Origin: Aquatica leii
Lineage: Eukaryota > Arthropoda > Insecta > Coleoptera > Lampyridae
NCBI GenBank assembly: GCA_035610365.1
Contig: CM069432.1
Coordinates: 239,038,104 to 239,102,103, forward strand
Direction of reading: 5' to 3'
Length of the DNA: 64,000 nucleotides
Shown: positions 34,001 to 44,941 of the stretch, one piece after another
Numbering within the stretch: position 1 is the stretch's first letter
Layout of the letters: the number at the start of each line of letters is the position of its first letter
Translations under genes and position numbers: made by a program
Notes under the pieces: model-generated
Seen by the model: the letters and a program-made list of their open reading frames with translations, nothing else
What the model was told of the DNA's origin: nothing
Databases searched by the model: none

Positions 34001-34385
34001 GTTTTATTTATAAAAGTAATATATGTTTTTTAATTGTGGATTTAGTTTGTTACGTAATTAAATTATACTAAAAGAATGAATATGAGTAAACCTCAAAACC
34101 GAATTAACTGGGTTCTAAATGTTACAAAAACCCAAATAAGCATAAAAGTAAATGTAATCTCAATATTATGAGATGTTGTGAGTACCAACTAGTTCAAGAA
34201 CAAATATGTAATATATGTATACAGTTATAATCATAATAACAATCGAAAAAATAAAACCGATTAGAATTGATTCTTGACAGTTACATAAAACAATATAATT
34301 TTTAAAACTAAAAGAATATGACTCAACTTTAAGTATAAAAATAATTAAACCTGAATTAAAAGCTACTGTCTAGTACATTAAAACA
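31056..34385. other. AT-rich non-coding stretch
   Basis: No gene, RNA or recognisable mobile element was found. The only longer open frame (33102-33302) lacks motifs and is likely chance. It may be intergenic or intronic DNA. Confidence 0.5.
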
Positions 34386-34389
34386 AAAT

Positions 34390-34640
34390 TTTATTCAGCG
34401 GCTAGTTTTTACAACTCCGGTAACTTGCTTTTGTGTGGAGCTCGTAAATAAAACACGCTTGTTACGTACCCGAGCCTAAATGTAAAAAAAATTAAACTGC
34501 AGTTAGTTTACACATTTATTAATTTATGTTGCTATGCTATGGAGTCGCCTGAAGAAGTTTACACCAGGCTGCACGAAACGTTGTCTTAAAGAAAAATTGA
34601 GTGTTTTTTATGCACCGCTCCCTCCCTAAACAAAGAATCA
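34390..34640 (+). repeat. Penelope-type terminal (pseudo-LTR) fragment
   Basis: GCCTGAAGAAGTTTACACCA is followed by GCACGAAACGTTGTC and GAGTGTTTTTTATGCACCGC. It matches the minus strand of 24320-24405 in order and spacing. The upstream limit is uncertain. Confidence 0.55.
34549..34582 (+). ncRNA. Degenerate hammerhead-like motif
   Basis: CTGAAGA (34549-34555) and GAAAC (34575-34579) followed by GTT are present, but stem II pairing is weak. Judged a decayed copy. Confidence 0.3.
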
Positions 34641-35785
34641 AACTCATAAGCAAAAATAGATCTTTTTGTGTAATTTGTCGAAAGCAAAGAAGATGAAATT
34701 TCATATAATTCTTTTAGTGTTTAATAATTTTCAAAAATTTGCACAAGAAGTCAAATATAATTTGATTAATGTATTCTGCTTAAAAAGAAGTCTACACGGC
34801 ATTATCTAATGCTAAAAAACCGGAAATGATACAGGGTCGTGCAGTTTTAATTAAAATGGCATGAATTCAATATTTATCCAGTCGAATTATAATGTATTTT
34901 TAAAAGTAAAAAGTAACAATATTTTAGAATTAAAGTCATTGTTAGAGAATACAATATATAAATGAATTATAGTGTTTAATAAAAAACATTGGGAAAATAC
35001 ATGTCAAAAATGTGCAAGAACAAGTATGTTTTTGAATTTTAAATTCAGATTCGCGAGCATTCGTTTGGGTTTTATGAAATAAACTTAACAGCTGTTTATT
35101 TGAATACATAATCTAGATTTAATGGTCCAAGATTGAATGAGATCTAATGCAAAAGTTCGTAAGATCTTTATAACGTAATATGTTATATTAGAAACTTTCT
35201 TAAAAGCCTAATTTGGTCAAATAAATTAATGAAATCAAATTTAAAATTTATAAATTGGACTTTTCAAGGATTTAATTAAATTAATCCAGTGAGCGAAGAC
35301 AACATGAATAGCAGCTCTGAATCAGGGATGAAGCGTCAGGTTAACATTTAACCTTGCTTACGCCAAACTCTCTTGCCTGCGGAAGATAGTAAGATATCGT
35401 TCATAAAAATCAGTTGAGTGGCTTAGGAGATCAGATATAAAGTTAGCAATAGTTTTATTTTATGCACGGATGTATCATAAATTGACAATTGTACACAAAT
35501 GTATATGTCTACAGACCTCTTTATTCCCATCGGATATAATGAAACGTCAAATAACGATATCATAAGTACCTAATAAACTAAATACTTGCAAAATGAAAAG
35601 TTTTAATTAGAAATCGAAAATTATATTTTTATTGAAAATTCATTGCGAATAATTTATATTAACAATATAATTAGAACAATTAACCATATTAATATTCAGA
35701 GATGAACCCACGCTACTAAAATTACCCATCAAGTTGGAATTATTATTAGACAATAAGTTGTCCTTTATAACCGATACGTTTTCAG
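34641..35785. other. AT-rich non-coding stretch
   Basis: Nothing was seen beyond an inverted copy of the 23.75-kb dispersed motif at 35328-35352. Confidence 0.45.
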
Positions 35786-36064
35786 CTAACCTAATTTTGT
35801 TTGATACAGAATCTTCTGTATATGTTCTGCAAGTAACGTTGATTTCCAGTCTCCTAGTTGTCTTATACCAATCATTCCTTTCCCAGCGTTTACCAATAAA
35901 GTTGCCGATAAACGACGAAATAGGTGCCCAGTATATAATTTAGGATTCGGTAATTTTAGATAAACAGCTATTTTTTTGGGAATTTCACCAAAAACATTTT
36001 TCCCGACAACTTGCCTGATGCATTTCCCATTCCTGTAAGCCAAGAAGAAACGGAAAGCATCCAT
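35786..36064 (-). pseudogene. Tyrosine recombinase C-terminus (Crypton/DIRS-like)
   Basis: A minus-strand frame of 92 codons carries RFFLAYRNGKC, then VVGKNVFGEIPKKIA and YTGHLFRRLSATLLVNAG. The last includes the H-x-x-R box of tyrosine recombinases. It ends with LGDWKSTLLAEHIQ. The catalytic Tyr, expected where relatives have an AEGYI-like sequence, is replaced (AEHIQ). Upstream, short traces such as LLYVQ precede a stop, so only the C-terminal domain survives. The same residue pattern is common in Crypton- or DIRS-type recombinases of insects. Without the rest I cannot choose between them. Any intact copy elsewhere would be needed for mobility. Confidence 0.65.
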
Positions 36065-36489
36065 ATTTCATTGGACGTAGAGCAGCATACTTTTTACAAA
36101 TTTGCAGTGTTATAAATAGATAATTTTTAAATGATATAGATGTAGTTAAATTTTTATTCTTTCAAAAATTATCTAATGTTAGACAATAGAAAAACAATTC
36201 AAACTTTATATAGATAACAGATAATAGATAATAAAATAATCTAGATAATATAATAAGGATGGTGTATATTTGAAGAACTACTACAGAAATGCGGGAAATT
36301 ACTGAAGAAATTACATAAATATTATAATTTACAAAACCGGATCTTTATATGTATTGTAACGAATTTTATTATTAAAACTAATTTATTTAAACAACTAAAA
36401 ATATTTTTACTTATACTAAAAATATGTACACTTTTAAATTAACCGAACTAATTAAATCTAATAATATTTAATAAAAACACTTACAGTAT

Positions 36490-36815
36490 AATTTATAATA
36501 GCGCTATCACTGACACGAAGATAAGATAAAGTCACACGCTTGTTTAACACTTGTTTACGTTAAAGTCACGTACCAGATTATTCACCGTAGGTTTATCTCA
36601 CACGCGTTAACGACTTATTTATTTAGACTTGAATAATCTTCTTAACACTTCTGTCTTCGCATTACGGAAATAACTGACCTACGATGTGTTTGTTTCGTAT
36701 TTATACACATTTTGAAAATTCTTCTCGAGTGTTCCATATCTTTCAGTATACGTTCTAGAAGATGGATAACAACTTCGAGAAGGTTCTTGTATTTGAGAAC
36801 GTTTCAGTATTATTT
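36490..36815 (-). repeat. LTR-like repeat, copy 3 (divergent)
   Basis: On the minus strand, TGAAACGTTCTCAAATACAAG is followed by TATAAATACGAAAC, AGGTCAGTTATT, AGTGTTAAGAAGATTATT and TTAACGCGTGTGAGATAAA. These are the same ordered blocks as 17905-18292 and 40541-40961. It is more divergent than they are from each other. Confidence 0.55.
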
Positions 36816-39800
36816 AAGTAATCTAAATAAAAAATTATATATATGCAGAACATATAACTTATATATTTTTTACAATATCTAGATACATATAAATAGATAA
36901 AAAATATCAATCTAGATTAATTTAACTATATTAATTTATATGGATATTTTACAACAGTATAAATTTGTACAAAACTTGGTAATCTAAGGTTGTCAACTAC
37001 ACTAAACATTCGATTTTTTCTGGTTTTAGTATCTACAAGAGGGATCAGTAATGCAGATTGCAGATCCTGATGTCGTTTTGTATAAAATAAAATGCATTTT
37101 GCATAAGACGTGCTCAGGTAGGGAAAAAGGGCACGCATTTACGCTTTGGGAAGGCATTGATGGTATCTCGTGTGCAAAGAAAAAGATCGTGCAAATTTAG
37201 ATTAATTCCTGTTGAGGTTATGGATATTAATGGAAGTTTTGAATTAATCTAACATCATCTAAAGGAATATCAAACATGTACTTTCCGTATTTATGTTTTA
37301 ATAATTGGAGTTGTAAAACATAAGATTACCGTATTAAATGTATGGTTAACGCACAGGGCCATTATTTCGTTATTACGCTTTTGTCATGATCTTACATGGT
37401 TCATCGTACTGCATTTTGCCGTGATATGTAATGTTGTTGCTTGGCTTTCGTTATGACAATTTCCGTATTTAACCTTAAGAAGAATCTTTGCAATTGTAAG
37501 AAAACTTGTCGCATAGGTTGTAATAGGAAAATTCCGTTTCATTGAGGAAACAATCGCTTTGGTGGTAAAAACTAGAATAAGCAATAGTAGTAAGAAGTTA
37601 TTCCATTCTGCACTTAATTAAATGGTTAAAACCCTATTCATCATAGGGATAAGTATAAGAAGGTTCTTAGGTCAATTACTACATGGTGATTTAGTTCTAG
37701 GGCTTAGGATAATTTTAGGGCTCTGGATAATTTTAGAGCTTTGGATAATTTGTGGGTTCAATATAAAATTAGGATACCAAATAGATAGTGTCCACGGTGA
37801 TTTTGGGAGACAGTAGATTTTAGGATTCCTGGTAAACCTAGAGATATGGATAAGCGTGATATATGTACCTGCTTGGATCATCCATCATGATAACAGGTCA
37901 AGCTTAGTCTAATAAACTAATCAGAAGGTTAAGTCAACTACTTTATGCCATTTTCGACGTAATCGTAACGGCGGAGAAGATTCGAATTGCGGTGTTGCGA
38001 TACAATATATTTATGTACTTTAAATTTTGTTGTAATTAATTTTGCCTTTAAAATCATTGTAAAACTGATAAGTGGTAATCAAGATGTTAACCAATTTAGC
38101 GCGTAGATTGATATAGTGAAAGAAATAAATAACTAGCTTTGGTTATGTATATATTATAAAGACGTAATTTAATTATTATATACAGGGTGCGTTAGCTTAG
38201 TTATTTGTGCACAATTAGGGATTCTAAACTTATCGCGTTTTACAGACCGGAATAGTATGGCTAATTGTGATCAAATAGATCAAATTTTATTTTATTGCCA
38301 CTTAATGGTAATCTATTACTAAACATGATTATAATTTCTGTATTAAATAATTCTAATTTAGTTGATTAAGAGTGTGTTGTCCTGACAACTATATACATAT
38401 TTGTGTAATAAATTTCGTGTTTTTTGAGGATTTAGTGATTTTTTTAAGACAGTATTAAGTAGATTTAATTTCCTCATATTTAACATGATTATGTCGCTCG
38501 TTTCTGTTTGTGAGTAAACAACCGAAATTCACAGATAAGTAGGTGGCGCCCTCTAAGATCTTTGATATTGTAGATTAATTCAAACCTCCGTTTCTTCGAC
38601 TTTGAGTTAGATAGGCCTATGAATTTTTAGCGTTGTGTGGTTGAAGTAAATACCGTTTTAATTTAATTTAGTTTTTCTTATCCTGTTTTTTCGTTTATTT
38701 TCCACCTTTTAAAGACCGCACAATAACCGGACACAAAATAAAACTAAGATTTTAGGCAACATGGCTATCACTGTTTACTTGATACCATAGTTACGTCTCA
38801 AAACTCAAATGTAATCAAAGCAACATGCAACACTTTGTGTAAAAATTCAATTTATTTAAAAAATATCTTTAAATTAAAAAATTTTCATCCGTGCATAAAG
38901 TTGTGTATGTACTATGGGCGTAACTTGCTTTTAGAGCTTTCGACGTATTCTTAACCCTCGGCAGCCTCCTCGGACTAAAAATTATGTCTTACGCCATAAA
39001 ATCCTCTTTATGCCCTAACTACATACATATATAACTATTAAAAAACTCTGTTAGAAAGATATGTAACATGGAAAACTTATTTTATTTGAACTTTCTACCC
39101 ATTCTTTATACCTAATCAAATAAACATTTTTCTCGCCATGTTGTTGTTGTTGTTTAATCTTTATTCTTGTTCTTGAACTTTCTTGTACTCGTTCCTTTTT
39201 GAAAAACAAGTCTGAAAACGATTAGCCAAAAAATCAAACATATTGCAATCTGAGAACATATTAAGTTTCATAATGATGCTAATGTACCGGGTGAGTCAAT
39301 GATTGAACAAAGTTAGTTTGTCTCAAGTTTTTGGTGTATGAAATATTAAATTTTATTTAAAAAATTGCATTTACACGTGTGAGTTTATTATTATGTATTA
39401 ATCTGTATTTTGCTAAAAAAAAACATTTACGTTTGGATTAAGGATAGTCTAAGTTTAAATCTAAGCTTGTTTTTTTTAAATAATAAAAGGTACAGGATGT
39501 TTAAAATATCAGTTTAAACCTGGGAAATTTTTCAAATCGAACAGTGTATATTTTGATATGTTAAAAAAAATAAAAAACCTTAAATTTACGGTTCTTGAGT
39601 TATTTAGATTTTTTTTGTTTTTCTCATATATTCCTTATTATTTGTAACAAGTATAAAAATTAATTCTAAATATTGTTGTATATGTACTAAACAAATAACA
39701 GATTACCCTAAAAATGACTGTATTGTATCGTTTATAATGTTGACAATTGTTTTTATACCTGCTACAAATAATAACAAGAAATATATTGAATTAAACAAAT

Positions 39801-40540
39801 AAATCAAAATAACTCAAAAAAATAATGTATAGGTACAGGACATACAGTGCCGAAACTAGGTGCTATGACGCCCATGGCAAAAGTCTTAAGTGCGCTCCTT
39901 TTACTAAATTTATGAGGTTAGAGAAAAGTATATAAATATTTTTTCTTGTTGAAGTATGTATTTAAAATAATTTTCTAAACTAACAATATTTATCAAATTC
40001 TCAATATGGCGATCAAGTTTGGAGAGATGTTCTCCGGTGATAGTAGATGTATTCCTTGCACTAGATTAAATGACCCATCTTCTAAAAGTGCTGAAGTAAC
40101 ACACCTGCTTGATGTTGTTGATCCCAAGATAAAATAAAGACGTTTTATTGATTCAAAGTTATTTACTTATAAAGATATAAAGAGATCATTTTGTATGAGA
40201 TTTTAGGTTAACACATCAATTTCAATATGTCTTTGCCAATTCAATAAATTCCAAAACTTTCCCAATGTTCTTTTAATTTAAAATTATACGGAAAATATTA
40301 AAATTGAAATAGAGAAAATAGTATAAAATACGTCATAGAATACGTTTTAATCACTCTACCGTTTCATAAACTCGCCGCTACGCGGCTCGTGTATGAATGT
40401 TAGTCTCGTGATTGAAGCGCGTTCAATTTGTAAGTTGTGTTTTAATATACTATTCTAAAAATTTTTATCAACACGATTACAGAATGGACAATTAATTTTA
40501 ACGCAAACGTTTTCGTTATTTTATACAATTATTTGTATGT
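36816..40540. other. AT-rich non-coding stretch with small repeats
   Basis: No gene was supported. It contains the 18-bp triplication at 37699-37752, a mariner-type end ATATACAGGGTGCGTTAG near 38182, and ACAGTGCCGAAACTAGGTGC at about 39845. The last resembles the end of some hAT elements, but no partner end was found. Confidence 0.45.
37699..37752 (+). repeat. Tandem repeat, 18-bp unit x3
   Basis: The units are AGGGCTTAGGATAATTTT, AGGGCTCTGGATAATTTT and AGAGCTTTGGATAATTTG. Confidence 0.85.
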
Positions 40541-40961
40541 ATTGAAACGTTCGCGAAATTATTGTCAAGTTCGACAACGTTCATGAACTAATTATCAACT
40601 TCTAGAACGTCTCCCAAAGGATATAAATTCTCGAAAGATAGCGGAAATGTATAAAAGCGATTGAAACGAATCATAGGTCAGTTATTCAAAGTGGGAAGTG
40701 TTAAGAAGATGTTTAAACAAATAAGTGATTAACGCGTGTTCGAAATAAATATAACGGAGTATAAACGTACGTGACTGTAATGTAAAGAAGTGGCAATTTA
40801 CAGATAAACAGAAGTTATCCGCACACATCCTTCGAGTGATTGTAATACATAAATTAGTGTAAGTGTTTTTCTTAATACCATTAGATTTAATTAGTTTGTG
40901 TAGTTATAAACATGTAAATATTTTGTGTATAAATAAATTAGTTTTAAAATGCATTACAGTA
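40541..40961 (+). repeat. LTR-like repeat, copy 2
   Basis: It starts TGTATTGAAACGTTCGCGAA. It shares with 17905-18292 the blocks CTCGAAAGATAGCGGAAATG, TATAAAAGCGATT and GATTAACGCGT, then AACGGAGTA-AAACGTACGTG, GATAAACAGAAGTTATCCG and CGAGTGATTGTAATA. It ends ATTACA. No coding interior is attached. Confidence 0.65.
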
Positions 40962-41509
40962 TTTTTAAATTTTATTAGTAATGTTTTGTATATGTAAATA
41001 AAATTATTATTCAATTAGGTTTTTTTGATGAAATAAAATGCTCTAAATATGTATTCAGTATACATTTCTTAAGTGTAAATGAGGTTTTAATTACGAACAA
41101 AAAGCTTCTACATTTGTCAAGGTAAGTTTGATGCAAGCTCGCAAAATAAGCTTATTGCAAGCTTGTCGTGTGGTAACTAGGATGATTGATTCAAGTTTGA
41201 ATCAAGCCTACACGCTTGTCAAGGCAAGTTTGCTGCAAGCTTATATCCTTGTCGTGACAAACTTGAATTAAATCTAAAATTTATTTTGCAGTTTCGATGT
41301 AGATAGTTCTACTACTATAAAGAAATTTGTAGATGTTTTTCAAAATCTATTATTAAAAACCTGGGGGCCGTTTAAGTATTACATAAGCAAAATTTTTGTA
41401 ATTATTAACCCCCCTCTTTTCAGAAAAAGTAAGCTAAGTTTTGTCACTTGAATCCAGGACAAAGTCTTCGATGACATTGGACGTTTGCTGCTCGATATTG
41501 TGCATCTGC
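40962..41509. other. Non-coding stretch with dyad-rich repeat
   Basis: It holds the CAAGCTTG-rich repeat at 41113-41275. Nothing else was seen. Confidence 0.45.
41113..41275. repeat. Dyad-rich repeat, TTGTCAAGG-AAGTTTG-TGCAAGCT
   Basis: Two direct copies of TTGTCAAGG(T/C)AAGTTTG, then (A/C)TGCAAGCT, start near 41114 and 41216. Between and after them are inverted pieces (AGCTTATTGCAAGCTTG, TTCAAGTTTGAATCAAGC, GTGACAAACTTGAATT), so the block can fold in several ways. Confidence 0.6.
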
Positions 41510-42008
41510 TCACTTTCGTGTGATTTTGGGATTTCGACATCGTTCTCTTCGATCTTCATCATCTTTGCACTCGTCTAAATTTTGTATTATGAACATCAAT
41601 TTGTTAGCATGACGAGCAGCTACTCTTACAGGTTTTACTCTCGTTTCGGTGTTTGTTTTTACCGTTTTATGGATATTCTCAATGTGACGATTTAATGACT
41701 TGACAGAAACATGATAAAGATCACACATTTTATATGTTCAACTTAATAGTTTCAATTTTCCCGTTGGTCAAAAATAATCGTAAGCATTTATAAAAGATTT
41801 TTGAATGAAGAATGTAAGTATAGAACTAAATTGATTAAAAGACTGAGAAATTGCCTTCCATCATCCAAAACCAAGTTATCAATTGTTTGTTTTACTTTTA
41901 CTGGTGGTGGGAGAAAATGCTTCTTTAGTAATCTAAATAAGTCACTTCTTAGACGATAGCATCCTGTGTTTCTACATTTTACAATTTGTAGTAGGTATAT
42001 GCTTTCAT
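41510..42008 (-). pseudogene. Transposon-type gene, C-terminal half, split by 42009 element
   Basis: From 42008 down, the minus strand reads ESIYLLQIVKCRNTGCYRLR and LLKKHFLPPPVKV. I recognise this block from a widespread, poorly characterised invertebrate repeat-encoded protein family. It then decays. From 41728 it continues as CDLYHVSVKSLNRHIENIHK, a C2H2-like segment, and VKPVRVAARHANKLMFII, the usual C-terminus of that family. At 42002-42008 the frame meets the duplicated CTTTCAT. On the far side of the inserted element (45370 onward) the same gene resumes in phase. The biochemical function is unknown to me. Confidence 0.6.
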
Positions 42009-42455
42009 GGAGTCTAGGACACAACGGCCACTGGACACATCGGCCACCCAGAATTTAGCATGACCATATCGGCCACACTGGACACATCGGCCAAATGTGA
42101 TGTGTGGACACAACGGCCACCTTGGACGTAACGGCCACAGGTCCCGTTGGACGCAACGGCCACACTGGACACATCGGCCAAATATGATATGTGGACACAA
42201 CGGCTACCTTGGACGTAACCGCCACCGCTCTAGCTGGACACAACGGCCACCTTGGACACAACGGCCACTGGACACTACGGCCACACAGAATTTTCGTATG
42301 CCCATATCGGCCACAGTGGACACATCGGCCAAACATGATATGTGGACACAACGGCCACCTTGGACACTACGGCCAATAAGATTCAGAGTCATCGCCAAAG
42401 GCAAGGTTTGGCCGAAAAATTATTACAGTACCTTATTTATGTGTAAAATAAAATT
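42009..42455 (+). repeat. Left arm: GGCC minisatellite inverted repeat
   Basis: About 20 units of 14-21 bp are present, mostly variants of GGACACAACGGCCACCTT, GGACACATCGGCCA and GGACGTAACGGCCAC. They end with a unique ~80-bp part containing ATTCAGAGTCATCGCCAAAG. Open frames in several directions here are products of the repeat, not genes. Confidence 0.93.
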
Positions 42456-42936
42456 ATTGAACTTATTGCTTGTACAGGTACCACGAACGACAGTGGATTG
42501 GCAGGGGTCGGAGGCGATTCTCTTTCCGTTTTTAAAAGAGCACGGAGAACAAACAATGATTGCGAATCGTTCCATGCTGCCTTAGTTTGTATTTTAAGGG
42601 TGAGGGGACCTAATGTTTGGTAGTTTACCGGTAAGCACTTACTTTATACAAAACAATAACCTACAATAATCTTTTGGTAGTATTCTAAAATTAGTTGAAA
42701 AACATGATATCATCTAATCGAATACCACTCGTGTATTCAGTATATCCAAATACTTGCTTTTTTTTCGACAAAATTAATTTTTTCAGACGGCCTGCGTAAT
42801 ATAACGGCTCTAACTGCACGAGAGTTAAAAGCCTTTGTAACCAAGGGAGTTCAAATACGAGTGCTACGAAAGCGGAAATTCCGCTATAATAATCGGCGTA
42901 TTCAGACGGCGACGTCTTAATTTCTCGAGAACAACA

Positions 42937-43899
42937 ATGTAGGCGGACATTCCTCTTGAGGTAAACAAACAGCCGGAGCAGACTGAACTGCTTGCACCGT
43001 TGAACGGTGACGTTCCCGCTGAGTACCAAACCCCAGCCCCAGGTGAGAACGACGAAGACTCCGGAGACAAAGAAACAAACCCAGCAGAAGCAGTTCCACT
43101 GGTACCCTACCCTCAATTAGGACTTGATTGTGAGTATAGGTCCATATTAATTTTGTAAGCAATTAAACTTATAGATACTTTTAGCACTATAAAATTTAAT
43201 TTTTGTTCATTAGATGATTCCGCGGACGAAGAGGTGTTTCATTTGCCGGAAGACGTTTATGAAGAAGTACCATGTACGTATTTATAGAGTTATAAAGAAT
43301 GTTTATAGAAAAGCCCAGGCTGTTTATTGCGGTAACTATTAGTAATATCAATAAAAATGTTGATACAAAAGGCGGCCCCTTTACTTCTCTAGGACTAGCA
43401 ATTACGTTTTGTTTTGCCATGAAAATTCTTTTCTCATAGTTCAGATGCCAATTTATCTAAAAGCGAAAAAAAAAGAATACCAGAAAATGCTACAATTTAC
43501 ATACAAATAACATAAAACTTGGTAAGGTTACGCTAATAGTAGTTTATAATGATTTTAGTGGAAGTTTTTTAAAATGCCGGTCAAGAAGTTCAACCACAGA
43601 TTCCAAACCCATTTATAGGTAGTGGCTATGACGATGGTAAACACACCTATACTGGTTAACGTTTTATATAAATTGTAACAATTGTTGAAATTTTAGATAT
43701 AGATGAAACGCTATCTGAGGAAGAAGCATGTTTTATATGTAGAGGTCGCAGAAAAAAATAAGTGCTTATTAACTGCGTCCATTTATTGTGCGGTTACTGC
43801 GCCACACATTCTTACAATCCATTGAATGACGTAGTTTCTAATAAATGTCCTATATGTACTACAGTAATACTTAAGGAACCAATAAAAATTTTCTTTTAA
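42937..43899 (+). pseudogene. Spliced gene with C-terminal RING finger, inside 42009 element
   Basis: Four exons can be read: 42937-43129, 43214-43273, 43559-43636 and 43697-43899. All introns are GT-AG (donors GTGAGT, GTACGT, GTAAAC) and phases match. Exon 1 starts ATG-TAG, then ADIPLEVNKQPEQTELLAPL, a Pro/Glu-rich region. Exon 2 reads SADEEVFHLPEDVYEEVP. Exon 4 holds CFIC, then INCVHLLCGYC, NKCPIC and the end PIKIFF. This is a C3HC4 RING with the C-terminal hydrophobic tail of IAP/MEX3-type E3 ubiquitin ligases. An AATAAA overlaps the stop. Stops at 42940 (codon 2), in exon 3 and after GRRKK in exon 4 disable this copy. A BIR or KH domain was not seen. Confidence 0.68.
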
Positions 43900-44099
43900 A
43901 TAAACATTTCTCGAAAATATTTGCTTTCATTTTTTGAACCTAATAGTGTTTACGTGGTTGCAATGATGCAACCCAGTGGCGTATCAAATATTATTTAAAA
44001 GGGGACACCGTACTCGGTTTTTACGCTGCTGCAATGACATATTTAAATAAAAATTACTGTGTAAGACACCAAGTTCCCTGTAGTCAGTCCAGACAAGAA

Positions 44100-44230
44100 G
44101 GAAAACAAATCTATAAAAAGTCTTCGGAGAAAATACTAAGAAAAAAAATTTCCGGAAAAAAAGCCCGGAGGAAAAAACAACCCCAAAAAAAAGTCCCCAA
44201 AAAAATACCTGGGAACAAAAACATCTCTCA
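44100..44230 (+). repeat. Purine-rich degenerate array, left copy
   Basis: Degenerate units of TTCCGGAAAAAAAGCCCGG, CCCCAAAAAAAAGTCCCC and TCGGAGAAAATAC type. It is inverted relative to 44640-44785. Confidence 0.6.
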
Positions 44231-44639
44231 ATATTAGCAAAATTTGAACTATTTGTGATCAATTACGCCCTGTTATGTTTTTATTATACAAAATTATTTA
44301 AATAGGAATTGAAACACAAACTCAACTACCTGAAATTGTAATTTAATCGTAACTTAACTGCATATATTACAAATATGTTTCGACTTTTTTAACTGACTTA
44401 AATCCATCAGCAGGCAAAGAAGTAAATGTTGGTACTCAATACAATAAGACCTCAAAGTTCGCCAGGACATTTAAAAGGGTTGATATAAATGTATAGAAAT
44501 ACATGTAACAACCAGCAACATGTTTGGAATAAATAATACAAATTATATTAATGAAATGTTAAAAAATGCGATCTCTATTTATGAACTTTAACTTTTCTTC
44601 TCAGGCATTTCTTCCTATAAACTTTCACTGCGGGGTTCT

Positions 44640-44785
44640 TTTACCGCGAGACTGCTTTTACGCGCAGCTTTTATTCCGGGGACTTTTTTCCGAGTACTTT
44701 TTGTCGGCGACGCTTTTTTCCGGAAATTTTTTTCTGGGCTTTATTCCCAAAACTTTTTTTTCGGATAAAAACAACGTTTTCGATA
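44640..44785 (-). repeat. Purine-rich degenerate array, inverted copy
   Basis: On the minus strand the units read TTCCGGAAAAAAGCG, ACTCGGAAAAAAGTCCCCGG and TTTGGGAATAAAGCCC. Together with 44100-44230 it encloses about 400 bp of AT-rich DNA and may mark a smaller nested element. Confidence 0.6.
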
Positions 44786-44851
44786 TAACTATAAATAGAA
44801 AACTTCTATTATTTTTCAGATGATATACTTACAGCTGTTGATTCCCAAATT

Positions 44852-44941
44852 ATGAAGGGTACAATAGCCGTCCTGAGCATTTGTGTAATATTTATCATTC
44901 CCTCCCCCCTGCCCGCCGCCCAATTTTTATTTTACACATAA
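44852..44941 (+). other. Tiny open frame with signal-peptide shape
   Basis: A splice-acceptor-like TTTTTCAG ends at 44820. The ATG at 44852 opens 29 codons reading MKGTIAVLSICVIFIIPSPL and on to PAAQFLFYT. It has a Lys near the start, a hydrophobic core and a small-residue end like a secretory signal. It runs into the right arm. It may be chance. Confidence 0.2.

Noticed and set aside
39843..40400. Possible hAT element starting CAGTGCCGAAACTAGG
   Set aside because: No inverted partner, 8-bp duplication or transposase block was found within 2 kb; only mentioned as a weak end.
41510..41728. Host C2H2 zinc-finger gene
   Set aside because: Only one degenerate finger-like segment is present, and it continues a repeat-encoded family whose other parts lie at 41790-42008 and 45370-45700.
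42097..42585. Open frames of up to 162 codons rich in GHNGHLGRNGH-type repeats, and their mirror at 44895-45476
   Set aside because: They come from the GGCC minisatellite arms and are open in several frames on both strands. The repeat unit, not selection for protein, explains them.
42691..43420. Minus-strand open frames of 66-141 codons opposite the RING gene
   Set aside because: They are shadows of the plus-strand exons, with no motifs. The plus strand has splice sites, an acidic exon and the RING Cys/His pattern.
43984..44262. Hydrophobic minus-strand frame of 92 codons (FFWGLFFGVVFSSGLFF...) resembling a membrane protein
   Set aside because: It is the translation of the purine-rich degenerate array read on the other strand; low complexity.
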